DNA of 36,452 nt from Tepidimonas sp. UBA997 (GTDB taxonomy: Bacteria > Pseudomonadota > Gammaproteobacteria > Burkholderiales > Burkholderiaceae_C), in the NCBI GenBank assembly GCA_002291945.1, contig DBAZ01000050.1, positions 22,558-59,009 on the forward strand, read 5' to 3'. Of this stretch, positions 1-10,055 are shown piece by piece. Below the pieces are notes generated by a model, which searched no databases, was not told where the DNA came from, and saw only the letters and a list, made by a program, of their open reading frames with translations. The translations under genes and the position numbers were made by a program. Numbering within the stretch: the stretch's first letter is position 1; the number at the start of each line of letters is the position of its first letter.

Positions 1-22
1 CACGAAGTCGCTGAATGCGGGG
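1..22. repeat. Partial copy of a hairpin repeat (loop and right arm)
   Basis: These 22 bases recur exactly at 896-917, where they form the loop and right arm of a long hairpin. Only this half lies in the window; the left arm would be before base 1. The sequence after it (TCGGTTTGTGCG) differs from the flank of the second copy, so the shared segment is short and discrete. That the window begins exactly at the repeat may be chance or an assembly break at a repeated sequence. Confidence 0.6.
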
Positions 23-99
23 TCGGTTTGTGCGTTTTAAATCAACACGTTACGACAGATTTTCGATAAGTAGGGATAGTCCCCGAAGGACCTGATTTG

Positions 100-115
100 A
101 CTCCCACTCAATGGT
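100..115 (-). other. Putative attachment-site copy of the guaA 3' end
   Basis: Read on the minus strand this is ACCATTGAGTGGGAGT, identical at 15 of 16 positions to the end of guaA at 1035-1050 (ACCATCGAGTGGGAGT, encoding Thr-Ile-Glu-Trp-Glu just before the stop). The similarity stops abruptly on both sides. The 3' end of guaA is a known integration hotspot for tyrosine-recombinase genomic islands, so this looks like the distal att copy of an element, now holding only a toxin-antitoxin pair. No integrase is visible in the window. Chance similarity cannot be excluded for 16 bases. Confidence 0.5.
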
Positions 116-200
116 TATTGAGCAAAAAACACAGGCATTGACAGGCAATCACAGGAAGGCCGCCGATTGATGCCATGAAAAATACCATGCTCGGAAAATC

Positions 201-524
201 TCATGCCGCGCTCAACTCGTTGAACAACTCGGGATGCTTGATGATCAGCCGAAGCAGGCACAGCACGCCGCCGGGCGGGGCAAACCGCCCCTGCTCCCAA
301 TCGCGCAACGTCGCCACGGGGGTCTCGATGCGCTCGGCGAATGCGGCTTGTGTCAGTCCGGACTTCTCCCGCGCCTGGCGCACAAGGATTTGATCGGGCG
401 TGGTCACTCGCCCAAGCCCTGCCTGCGCTTGCGCGAGTGCTTGCCGCAGATCAGGAAGGGCTTCACCGGCATCGGCCTCGATAGCCGCCGCCACCTTCTC
501 AACGTCGAATTTCTTGATGCCCAT
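201..524 (-). CDS. Xre-family antitoxin / transcriptional regulator (HigA- or NadS-like)
   Basis: A 107-residue protein with an Xre-type helix-turn-helix at about residues 48-95 (LTQAAFAERI, then LRDWEQGR, the recognition-helix region). The N-terminal 45 residues are helical and Ala/Leu-rich. Its start is the ATG at 524, preceded by the Shine-Dalgarno-like AAGGTGG; a longer in-frame start at 581 lies inside the toxin gene and is less likely. It follows the RelE/HigB-like toxin gene by one base, so the pair is toxin-first as in higBA operons. By family it should neutralise the toxin by direct binding and repress the operon at the palindrome at 834-848. The exact subfamily (HigA2, NadS) cannot be settled by eye. 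Confidence 0.85.
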   Translation of the reverse strand: MGIKKFDVEKVAAAIEADAGEALPDLRQALAQAQAGLGRVTTPDQILVRQAREKSGLTQAAFAERIETPVATLRDWEQGRFAPPGGVLCLLRLIIKHPELFNELSAA

Positions 525-525
525 G

Positions 526-822
526 TCACACCACCTTTCTGATTTCGGCGGGAAGCATGTTGGCACGTTCGGCCTTGACATACGCCGCCACCAGCAGCAC
601 CACTTCCTGCTCCGTCAGGTTGAAATAAATCACTCGCGCTCCGCTCGACTTGCCAGACCCGCAACGGCTCCAGCGAACCTTGCGTGCCCCATCCGCACCG
701 GGAATCACATCCCCGGCCAGCGGGTTCGCCGCAATCCAGTCGATGAAGGCCAGTCGATCGTCTTCTGACCACAGCTTCTCGGCCTGCTTCTGGAATGTCG
801 GGGTTTCGATCACGGTGCGCAT
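526..822 (-). CDS. RelE/HigB-family toxin of a type II toxin-antitoxin pair
   Basis: A complete 98-residue protein with the RelE/HigB-like layout: an N-terminal helix pair (TPTFQKQAEKLWSEDDRLAF), the segment NPLAGDVIPGADGARKVRW, then the strand RVIYFNLTEQEVVLLVAAYVKAE typical of this mRNA-interferase superfamily. By homology it would cleave ribosome-bound mRNA; that activity is inferred. The stop is one base before the antitoxin ATG, implying cotranscription and coupled translation. The promoter's -10 box ends seven bases before the ATG, so transcription should begin at or next to the start codon and there is no room for a Shine-Dalgarno site. The gene shows no frameshift or truncation. It lies in the islet between guaA and a guaA-like att copy. 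Confidence 0.85.
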   Translation of the reverse strand: MRTVIETPTFQKQAEKLWSEDDRLAFIDWIAANPLAGDVIPGADGARKVRWSRCGSGKSSGARVIYFNLTEQEVVLLVAAYVKAERANMLPAEIRKVV

Positions 823-829
823 GAGTTGA

Positions 830-857
830 ATTATACGGGTTTCCCGTAGTTCGTCAA
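830..857 (-). promoter_or_regulatory. Sigma-70 promoter of the toxin-antitoxin operon
   Basis: On the minus strand a TTGACG -35 box (857-852) and a perfect TATAAT -10 box (835-830) are separated by 16 bases. The -10 box is followed by seven bases and then the toxin ATG at 822, which places the start of transcription at about 823 or 822, giving a leaderless message. Confidence 0.75.
834..848. promoter_or_regulatory. Palindromic operator in the TA promoter spacer
   Basis: TACGGGTTTCCCGTA is a perfect inverted repeat around TTT. It fills the spacer between the -35 and -10 boxes and overlaps two bases of the -10 box, so a bound repressor would block RNA polymerase. The antitoxin's HTH domain is the obvious candidate ligand, as in autoregulated type II systems. 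Confidence 0.65.
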
Positions 858-870
858 GCTCTGCCAGAAA

Positions 871-918
871 CGCAAAAACACCCCCGCACTCAGGACACGA
901 AGTCGCTGAATGCGGGGG
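871..918 (-). repeat. Long hairpin repeat, possibly also a terminator (minus strand)
   Basis: Left arm 881-893 pairs with right arm 906-918 over 13 positions with one mismatch; an inner GAC/GTC pair closes a small ACGAA loop. On the minus strand the stem is followed by TGTTTTTGCG, so it could act as a factor-independent terminator insulating the TA promoter from guaA read-through. Bases 896-917 are repeated exactly at 1-22. Confidence 0.6.
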
Positions 919-959
919 GGTGGTGCGTCACGTTGCCAGTCGATGCCGAACGCAGACGC

Positions 960-985
960 AAAAAAGCCCGCAGTGACGCGGGCTT
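960..985 (-). terminator. Factor-independent terminator of guaA
   Basis: On the minus strand AAGCCCGC, loop GTCACT, GCGGGCTT forms a perfect 8-base-pair stem running into a T-tract, 48 bases after the guaA stop codon. Confidence 0.85.
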
Positions 986-1032
986 ACGGGGGTTTTAGTG
1001 CTGTTCAGTGCCAGCAGTTGCCGGACGCCCAA

Positions 1033-2676
1033 TCACTCCCACTCGATGGTCGCGGGCGGCTTGCTGCTCACGTCATAAGTGACGCGGTTGATGCCGCGCA
1101 CCTCGTTGATGATGCGGCCCGACACCTTTTTGAGCAGCGCATACGGCAGCTCGGCCCAGTCGGCGGTCATGAAGTCGCTGGTCTGCACCGCGCGCAGGGC
1201 CACCACGTAATCGTAGGTGCGGCCGTCGCCCATCACGCCCACGCTCTTGACCGGCAGGAACACGGTGAAGGCCTGGCTGGTGAGGTCGTACCAGCTCTTG
1301 CCGCTGATGGGGTCGATGGTCGAGCGCAGTTCCTCGATGAAGATGGCGTCCGCGCGGCGCAGCAGGTCGGCGTACGCCTTCTTCACCTCGCCCAGGATGC
1401 GCACGCCCAGGCCAGGACCCGGGAACGGATGGCGATACACCATGTCATGCGGCAGGCCCAGTGCCACGCCGAGTTCACGCACCTCGTCCTTGAACAAATC
1501 GCGCAGCGGTTCCAGCAACTTCAGGCCCAGCTGTTCCGGCAGACCGCCCACGTTGTGGTGGCTTTTGATGGTCACGGCCTTTTTGCTCTTGGCTCCGCCG
1601 GACTCGATCACGTCGGGGTAAATGGTGCCTTGTGCCAACCACGTCGCCCCTTTGACGGCGCGACTCGCTGCCTCGCCTTTTGTTGATGCGCCACTTGAAG
1701 TTAATTTGGCCGCTTCGGCCTTGAACACCTCGACGAATTCGCGGCCGATGATCTTGCGTTTGGCCTCCGGGTCGCTCACACCCGCTAGGTGGCCCAGGAA
1801 CTGGTCGGCTGCATCGACACGGATCACCTTGGCGTGCAGCTTGCCGACGAACATGTCCATCACCATGTCGCCCTCGTGCAGGCGCAGCAGGCCATGATCG
1901 ACGAACACGCAGGTCAGCTGGTCGCCAATGGCGCGGTGGATCAGGGCGGCGGCGACCGACGAATCCACACCGCCGGACAGGCCCAGGATCACTTCCTCGT
2001 CGCCCACCTGCTCGCGGATTTTCTGCACCGCTTCCTCGATGTGGTCGCGCATGATCCAGTCGGGCCGCGTGCCGCAGATCTCCAGCACGAAGCGCTCCAG
2101 CAGCGCCCGGCCCTGCACCGTGTGCGTCACCTCCGGGTGGAACTGCACCGCGTAGTAGCCGCGCGATTCGTCGGCCATGCCAGCAATGGGGCAGGCGTCG
2201 GTGCTGGCCATCAGCTTGAAGCCCGGCGGCATCTCGGTGACTTTGTCGCCGTGGCTCATCCAGACCTTGAGCATGCCGTGGCCTTCGGGGGTGCTGAAGT
2301 CCTCGATCCCTTTGAGCAGCGCCGTGTGGCCGTGCGCACGCACTTCGGCGTAGCCGAATTCACGGGTATGGCCAGCCTCGACCTTGCCGCCGAGTTGGGT
2401 AGCCATGGTCTGCATGCCGTAGCAGATGCCTAGAACCGGAATGCCCAGCTCAAAGACGGCAGCGGGCGCACGGTCGTCCACCTCGTACACGCTGGCGTGG
2501 CTGCCCGACAGGATGATGCCCTTCAACAGCCCATCGGCGGCGTAGTTGCGCACCCAGTCGCTGGATACGTCGCAGGGGTGGACCTCGCAATACACATGGG
2601 CTTCGCGCACCCGGCGGGCAATCAGTTGCGTCACCTGGGAGCCGAAATCGAGGATGAGAATCTTCTGGTGTTGCAT
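1033..2676 (-). CDS. guaA: GMP synthase (glutamine-hydrolysing)
   Basis: Converts XMP to GMP using ATP and glutamine, the last step of guanine nucleotide synthesis. Residues 1-200 are a class I glutamine amidotransferase with nucleophile Cys85 in GICYGMQ and the His-Glu pair in FHPEV. The ATP pyrophosphatase domain carries the P-loop SGGVDSS, and the protein ends with the conserved KPPATIEWE. Start at 2676 (MQHQKILILDFGSQ) matches the family; the open frame continues upstream but that part is guaB sequence in another frame. It has 547 residues against 525 in E. coli; part of the surplus is an insertion of about 16 residues (Ser/Ala/Lys-rich, around KLTSSGASTKGEAAS) just before WLAQGTIYPD. It lies 65 bases after guaB, across a strong hairpin. 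The 3' end doubles as a probable island attachment site. Confidence 0.97.
   Translation of the reverse strand: MQHQKILILDFGSQVTQLIARRVREAHVYCEVHPCDVSSDWVRNYAADGLLKGIILSGSHASVYEVDDRAPAAVFELGIPVLGICYGMQTMATQLGGKVEAGHTREFGYAEVRAHGHTALLKGIEDFSTPEGHGMLKVWMSHGDKVTEMPPGFKLMASTDACPIAGMADESRGYYAVQFHPEVTHTVQGRALLERFVLEICGTRPDWIMRDHIEEAVQKIREQVGDEEVILGLSGGVDSSVAAALIHRAIGDQLTCVFVDHGLLRLHEGDMVMDMFVGKLHAKVIRVDAADQFLGHLAGVSDPEAKRKIIGREFVEVFKAEAAKLTSSGASTKGEAASRAVKGATWLAQGTIYPDVIESGGAKSKKAVTIKSHHNVGGLPEQLGLKLLEPLRDLFKDEVRELGVALGLPHDMVYRHPFPGPGLGVRILGEVKKAYADLLRRADAIFIEELRSTIDPISGKSWYDLTSQAFTVFLPVKSVGVMGDGRTYDYVVALRAVQTSDFMTADWAELPYALLKKVSGRIINEVRGINRVTYDVSSKPPATIEWE
1035..1050 (-). other. guaA-proximal attachment-site copy
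   Basis: The last codons of guaA (Thr-Ile-Glu-Trp-Glu and the first bases of the stop) match 100-115 at 15 of 16 bases in the same orientation. The 919 bases between the copies hold the TA pair, a hairpin repeat and the guaA terminator. The guaA reading frame is intact, as expected when integration regenerates the gene's end. Confidence 0.5.
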
Positions 2677-2703
2677 GGCGGTAAGGGCTGCGCCCGTTGA
2701 AAA

Positions 2704-2732
2704 TGGCAAGGGCCGCCCGCAGGCGGCCCTTG
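2704..2732 (-). terminator. Hairpin between guaB and guaA, attenuator-like
   Basis: A perfect 11-base-pair stem (2707-2717 with 2722-2732, four-base loop) starts 9 bases after the guaB stop. On the minus strand it is followed by CCATTTTC, a weak T-tract. It could terminate part of the transcripts or protect the guaB message 3' end, letting guaB exceed guaA. Confidence 0.55.
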
Positions 2733-2741
2733 GTGAGTGGC

Positions 2742-4211
<1,470 letters not shown>

Positions 4212-4232
4212 GAGTAAAGCTCCAAATACGCT

Positions 4233-4262
4233 ATTGTAAAGGGCCTGTTAAAGGCGTTACAT
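4233..4262. promoter_or_regulatory. Overlapping divergent promoters of guaB and the DUF4124 gene
   Basis: On the minus strand TACAAT (4238-4233) can serve guaB, with ATGTAA 18 bases further upstream. On the plus strand TTGTAA (4234-4239) and TTACAT (4257-4262) are 17 bases apart and can serve the gene at 4291. The two promoters would occupy the same bases and exclude each other. The hexamers are imperfect, so this is a tentative reading. Confidence 0.35.
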
Positions 4263-4290
4263 TCCTGTTTGCATTCAGGAGGAATGAATC

Positions 4291-4815
4291 ATGATGAAAA
4301 GGCGACTCACGGCCAATATTTGCGGCATCGCTCTGGCTGCTCTGATGGCTTTGTCTGGCACTCTCCAGGCCGCCCCAGCCTGGGTCTGGCTGGATGACGC
4401 CGGTCGACAGGTATTCAGTGACATGCCGCCGCCTGCGTCCGTTCCCAACCATCGGATCATCCGTCAGCCTGCGCCTGCGCCAGCGACTGGCACCAGAAAT
4501 CTCGTGAACCCGGCTGCAGAAAGTGGGGGGGTTGAGGCGCCCCGCCCCGCCACCACACCACCTGCTGCTGCCGCCCCTGGTGGCAATGTGGTGATCGTCG
4601 AAAACGACGAGCAAATGCGCGCGGTGGAGCGGCAGAACGCTCAAATCCGGGCAGACAACTGCCGACGCGCCCAGGAAGCATTGGCCACCCTGCAGCGTCC
4701 GGGCAGGCTCGCTACCATCAACGAGTCTGGTCAGCGCGTCAACATGACCGACGGCATGCGGCGCACAGAGGTGGAACGCGCACAGCAGATCATTCGCGAC
4801 AACTGTACACCCTGA
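4291..4815 (+). CDS. Exported DUF4124-domain protein
   Basis: A 174-residue protein with a Sec signal peptide (Lys-Arg-Arg at residues 3-5, hydrophobic ICGIALAALMALSG, probable cleavage after LQA at residue 27). Residues 30-47 (WVWLDDAGRQVFSDMPPP) are a clear DUF4124 core, a short beta-rich motif of unknown function common in periplasmic proteins of beta- and gammaproteobacteria. A Pro/Ala-rich linker (about 56-100) leads to a charged helical C-terminal part (110-170). Start at 4291 is set by AGGAGG eight bases upstream; ATG 4294 is a possible alternative. It is transcribed divergently from guaB and converges on rnfH. The same gene is often found beside guaB in Burkholderiales. Its function is not known. 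Confidence 0.88.
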   Translation: MMKRRLTANICGIALAALMALSGTLQAAPAWVWLDDAGRQVFSDMPPPASVPNHRIIRQPAPAPATGTRNLVNPAAESGGVEAPRPATTPPAAAAPGGNVVIVENDEQMRAVERQNAQIRADNCRRAQEALATLQRPGRLATINESGQRVNMTDGMRRTEVERAQQIIRDNCTP

Positions 4816-4825
4816 GGCTCGTGCT

Positions 4826-5149
4826 TCAGTAGCCCGGCTTAGCGCCGGGCCTGCGCTGGGAAAACAGACCGGCCGCACGTGCTCCCTGTCGGTGAAAACG
4901 CGCTTTACGTGCCACTTTGGGGTCCACTTTCAAGGGTCGGTAGCACTCGACCCGGTCTTGATCCTGCACAGGGTGATCAAGCGTCTTTTTGCGACCCCAG
5001 ATACCCACTTCAGGGACTTCATCTCCCTCCCATGCATGGCCCGCAGCGTGGAGTGCGTCCGCAATGGTGGCACCGGTATCGACCCGACAAACCCGCTCTT
5101 CGCAGTGGCCCTGGTCAAGGCTCCAGACCACCGTGACGCGGAGTTTCAT
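4826..5149 (-). CDS. rnfH: RnfH-family ubiquitin-like protein (UPF0125)
   Basis: A 107-residue small protein with the RnfH/YfjF beta-grasp core at about residues 1-80: MKLRVTVVWSLDQGHCEERVCRV, then ATIADALHAAG, VGIWGRKKTLD and the signature DRVECYRPLKVDPKVARKARF. The C-terminal 25 residues are basic and variable. The family is linked by name to the Rnf electron-transport complex, but no Rnf genes are here and the biochemical role is unsettled. Its ATG overlaps the ratA stop (ATGA), so translation is coupled; ratA-rnfH is a widely conserved pair. A GC hairpin without a T-tract (4832-4850) lies in the last codons and over the convergent junction with the DUF4124 gene. Confidence 0.9.
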   Translation of the reverse strand: MKLRVTVVWSLDQGHCEERVCRVDTGATIADALHAAGHAWEGDEVPEVGIWGRKKTLDHPVQDQDRVECYRPLKVDPKVARKARFHRQGARAAGLFSQRRPGAKPGY

Positions 5150-5589
5150 GACCCATACACCTGATCGGCCCGCTTGACGAAAGCATCGACCAAGCTGCCA
5201 GCAATCTTGTCGAATACCGGCCCCACCAGGGCCGCTAGGGTGTTGCTGGCAAAACCGTAGTTGAGGGTGAATTCGATCTTGCAGGCACGCTGGGTGCCGT
5301 CGCCGACGGGCTTGAACAGCCAGGTGCCATCGAGTCGAGAAAACGGCCCATCGACCAGTTCCAGATGGATGCGCTGGTCTTGCAGATGGGTGTTGCGGGT
5401 GGTGAACGCTTTTTTGATGCCGCCCATCGACATGCCGATGGAGGCCACCATGCCATCGGCCTTGAGCTCCAGTACCTGACCGTGGCTGCACCAGGGCAGA
5501 AATTCGGGGTAACGCGCCACATCGGTCACGAGCGAGAACATCTCGTGCGGGCTGTGCCAGATGAGGACGGTTTTGTGAACGCTTTTCAT
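5146..5589 (-). CDS. ratA: RatA / Coq10-like START-domain protein
   Basis: A 147-residue single-domain protein of the polyketide cyclase/START superfamily. The opening MKSVHKTVLIWHSPHEMFSLVTDVARYPEFLPWC and the later FSRLDGTWLFKP and SLVDAFVKRA are characteristic of YfjG/RatA and mitochondrial Coq10. In E. coli RatA was described as a toxin blocking 70S association; homology to Coq10 suggests quinone binding instead, and which applies here cannot be told. Start at 5589 is preferred; an ATG three codons upstream (5598) is possible, but its AGG would be too close. It is divergent from smpB, a conserved arrangement. A TACAAT box at 5611-5616 (minus strand) may be its -10 element. Confidence 0.92.
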   Translation of the reverse strand: MKSVHKTVLIWHSPHEMFSLVTDVARYPEFLPWCSHGQVLELKADGMVASIGMSMGGIKKAFTTRNTHLQDQRIHLELVDGPFSRLDGTWLFKPVGDGTQRACKIEFTLNYGFASNTLAALVGPVFDKIAGSLVDAFVKRADQVYGS

Positions 5590-5645
5590 ACAATGCATGC
5601 CTGTGGCGGGATTGTAGTTGCCCCGTTGCCCCCCAGATACCCGTC

Positions 5646-6134
5646 ATGTCATCGAAAAACAAAACCGCCCAGGCGGTGCGCGACAGCCGCATTGCCGATA
5701 ACAAAAAGGCCTCTTTCAACTACCACGTCGAGGAACGCTACGAATGCGGTCTCGTGCTGGAGGGTTGGGAGGTGAAGGCCGTGCGAGCGGGTAAAGTGCA
5801 ACTGACCGATGGCTATGTGGTGATCCGCGCGGGGGAGTTGTTCCTCATCGGCTGTCTGATCAACCCCTTGCGCACCGCTTGCACCCACGTCAACGCCGAC
5901 AGCGCACGCACCCGCAAGCTGCTCATGCACCGCGAGGAGATCCGCCGACTGATCGGCAAGGTGGAGCAAAAGGGCTACACCCTGGTGCCGCTCAACCTGC
6001 ACTGGAAAAATGGCCGCGTCAAGTGCGAGGTGGCGCTGGCCAAGGGCAAGGCCGAACACGACAAGCGCGACACCATCAAGGAGCGCGAGGGCAAGCGCGA
6101 GGTCGAACGTGTCATGAAACAGCGCCAGCGTTGA
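5646..6134 (+). CDS. smpB: SsrA-binding protein SmpB
   Basis: Binds tmRNA (SsrA) and delivers it to stalled ribosomes for trans-translation. The 162 residues cover the whole family length: an OB-fold barrel with IADNKKASFNYHVEERYECGL, the GWEVKAVRAGKVQL strand, and the C-terminal basic tail (HDKRDTIKEREGKREVERVMK) that reaches the decoding centre. The tmRNA gene itself is not in this window. It is divergent from ratA with 56 bases between the starts and converges on the hydrolase-like gene. Confidence 0.97.
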   Translation: MSSKNKTAQAVRDSRIADNKKASFNYHVEERYECGLVLEGWEVKAVRAGKVQLTDGYVVIRAGELFLIGCLINPLRTACTHVNADSARTRKLLMHREEIRRLIGKVEQKGYTLVPLNLHWKNGRVKCEVALAKGKAEHDKRDTIKEREGKREVERVMKQRQR

Positions 6135-6157
6135 CCCGGTGCTTCAGTTGGGCCTGC

Positions 6158-7312
6158 TCAGGCGAGATCACGCAGCGGGTGCATGCAGGCGGGCCAAGGG
6201 CTTTGAAAGAACGGGGCGATCATGTCGGGGTGTACGGCCTCAATCGCTTCGGGGTTCCAGCGCGGGGTGTGGTCTTTATCGACCGCCAGTGCGCGTATGC
6301 CCTCGACGGTTTCCGAATCACTGGGCAAGCGACCCAGATGGTGGGGGTGAAAGCAATGCCGCACCAGATCGCGTTCCATGCGGAGTTCGTCGGCCAAGTC
6401 CATGGCACGGGCACGGCGAATCTGCTCCAGCACCACATGCAACATCAAGGGGCTGCGGGTACGCAAGGTGGCAAGGGCCTGGTCGGCAGCAGGCGTCCGG
6501 GCAGACTCCAAGGCTTGCACAATGCCGCGTACGCTGTCGGCCGCAAAGGCTACCTCGAATGCAGGCGACAGTGGCACAGCCCCTAGTGCCGGGGCCGCAG
6601 CGACGCCCCACTGCCAGCCCAGTGACTGGGTTTTTTTCTGCCAAGCCAGCATGAAGTCGTGCGAATGGCGGGCTTGCACCTGCCCAAGAGCTTCCCAGGC
6701 TTGGGGAAGGCTTGCAGTGGTTGCCCACACGTCAGCCAGCCCCCACAGGAGGGCTTGCGGCCCGCTGATGACCTGTCCCGTCAAGCCCAGGTACTCCCCT
6801 ACCCGGCCAGGCGTTCGACCCAGAAAATAACCCCCGCCCACATCCGGGAACAATCCGATGTGGGTTTCGGGCATGGCCACCTTGGAACGCTCGGTGACGA
6901 CGCGGCACCGGCCTCCCTGGCTGATGCCCATCCCTCCCCCCATGCAAACGCCGTCCATGAAGGCGATGTAGGGCTTGGGGTAGGTGTAGATAAGGTGGTT
7001 GAGTGCGTATTCTTCGGTGAAGAAGTCTTCCAGGGCCGGGTTGCCCTGGTTGGCCGCCTGGTGGAAGAAGCGGATGTCACCGCCCGCACAGAAGGCGCCG
7101 AAGTCGCCGTGCTTGCTTCGCCCGCGTATGGCCACGGCAAGTATGCTGTCGTCGTTCTTCCAGGACTGAAGAGCGTGCATCAGTGCTCGCACCATGGGCA
7201 AGCTCAGGGCATTCAATGCGCCAGGGCGGTTGAGGGTGATCAATCCGACCCCGTTGGGGCAGACCTCAGTGATCACTTCAGGCAAGTTGAGATACGAGGA
7301 TGTGAGATTCAT
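6158..7312 (-). CDS. Enoyl-CoA hydratase/isomerase family protein, 3-hydroxyisobutyryl-CoA hydrolase type
   Basis: A 384-residue crotonase-fold protein of the ECH_2/HIBYL-CoA hydrolase branch. The oxyanion-hole segments are AFCAGGDIRFF and GGGMGIS, and the stretch PETHIGLFPDVGGGYFLGR holds the Glu and Asp expected for thioester hydrolysis in this branch. The extended C-terminal half (SDSETVEGIRALAVDKDHTPRWNP) is also diagnostic. By family it would hydrolyse 3-hydroxyisobutyryl-CoA in valine breakdown, but related hydratases share these motifs. It is the last gene of the rimP-to-typA operon; its ATG overlaps the stop of the upstream transporter gene (ATGA), which fixes the start. No other valine-catabolism gene is nearby, so context does not support the substrate. 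Confidence 0.85.
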   Translation of the reverse strand: MNLTSSYLNLPEVITEVCPNGVGLITLNRPGALNALSLPMVRALMHALQSWKNDDSILAVAIRGRSKHGDFGAFCAGGDIRFFHQAANQGNPALEDFFTEEYALNHLIYTYPKPYIAFMDGVCMGGGMGISQGGRCRVVTERSKVAMPETHIGLFPDVGGGYFLGRTPGRVGEYLGLTGQVISGPQALLWGLADVWATTASLPQAWEALGQVQARHSHDFMLAWQKKTQSLGWQWGVAAAPALGAVPLSPAFEVAFAADSVRGIVQALESARTPAADQALATLRTRSPLMLHVVLEQIRRARAMDLADELRMERDLVRHCFHPHHLGRLPSDSETVEGIRALAVDKDHTPRWNPEAIEAVHPDMIAPFFQSPWPACMHPLRDLA

Positions 7313-8225
7313 GGGATGGCCTTGCGTGCGGCATCGTGCTGCTCGCTGCGGCTGCGGCTGGCTCGCTCCCGCCAGCCCAACCATTCATTGACGACGAGGG
7401 CGCTGACGACCAGCAGGCCGCCCTGAATCACCTCGGCGCTGGGCGCTTCACGGGCCAGCCACCAGACCAGCACGATCCCGAACAGCACTTCCAGCAGGGC
7501 CAGCAGCGATATTTCAGGCGGGGCCAGCACGCGGGCGCAAAGCACCGCCAGCACACAAGGGATGGCCAGTTGCCCCAGCCCCAAGCCAGCCAGCAGCGCG
7601 ATGTCGTGCGCACTGGCCTCTAGGGGCCAGGCCAGCGGCAAGGTGGCGAGCGCGGAAAGGGCGGCACCGACGAGCACGGCGGGAACCAGATCGACCTCGC
7701 GGCCCGCTTCCTGCCCGCAGCGAACCAGATTCCAGTTGATCGCTCCTGCCAGCGGCACACCCAGTGCGACCAGCATCCCCATCCAGGCCGTGCCGTCGAG
7801 TTGTCGGGCGAACATCCAGCCGATACCCAAACCGGCAACGCCGATGGCGACCCAAGTCCGTCTGGCCAGTTGCTGGGCAAAAAACACCCTCGAAACCAGC
7901 GCCGTGAGCAGCGGTGCGGCAGCCAGTGTGATGAGCACGTTGGCGACACTGGTCAGGGCCAGCGCCAGCATGAAAGCGGTGAACATGACCGCCCAGCAGG
8001 CCCCCGAGGCCCATAGCAGCCAGCCCTCGGAACGCATGCGCTGCCAGACCCCCCAGCCCTGCCAGACGGGCAGAATGACTGCCAGCGCAAGCAGCGTGAA
8101 AAAACTGCGCCAGAACGTGATTTCGAAAGCCTGGGCCTGCTCCAGGTGCCGGGTCACCACCCCTGCCGTGCTCCACAGGAAGGTGACTAGCACCATCAGC
8201 GCCACGGCCTGACCGTGGCCCAGGT

Positions 8226-8229
<4 letters not shown>
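7309..8229 (-). CDS. EamA/DMT-family membrane transporter
   Basis: A 306-residue inner-membrane protein with about ten hydrophobic segments arranged as two EamA repeats. Each repeat begins in the usual way (VTFLWSTAGVVTRH near the N-terminus; AVLVGAALSALATLPLAW before the second). The family moves metabolites, amino acids or drugs; no substrate can be read from sequence or context. A short Arg/Ser-rich tail follows the last helix. Its ATG overlaps the typA stop and its stop overlaps the start of the hydrolase-like gene, so it sits inside a coupled translation chain. Confidence 0.9.

Positions 8230-10051
<1,822 letters not shown>

Positions 10052-10055
<4 letters not shown>

Noticed and set aside
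4832..4850. Terminator between the DUF4124 gene and rnfH
   Set aside because: The GC stem (GCCCGGC/GCCGGGC) lies in the end of rnfH and has no T-tract on either strand, so I do not call it a terminator.
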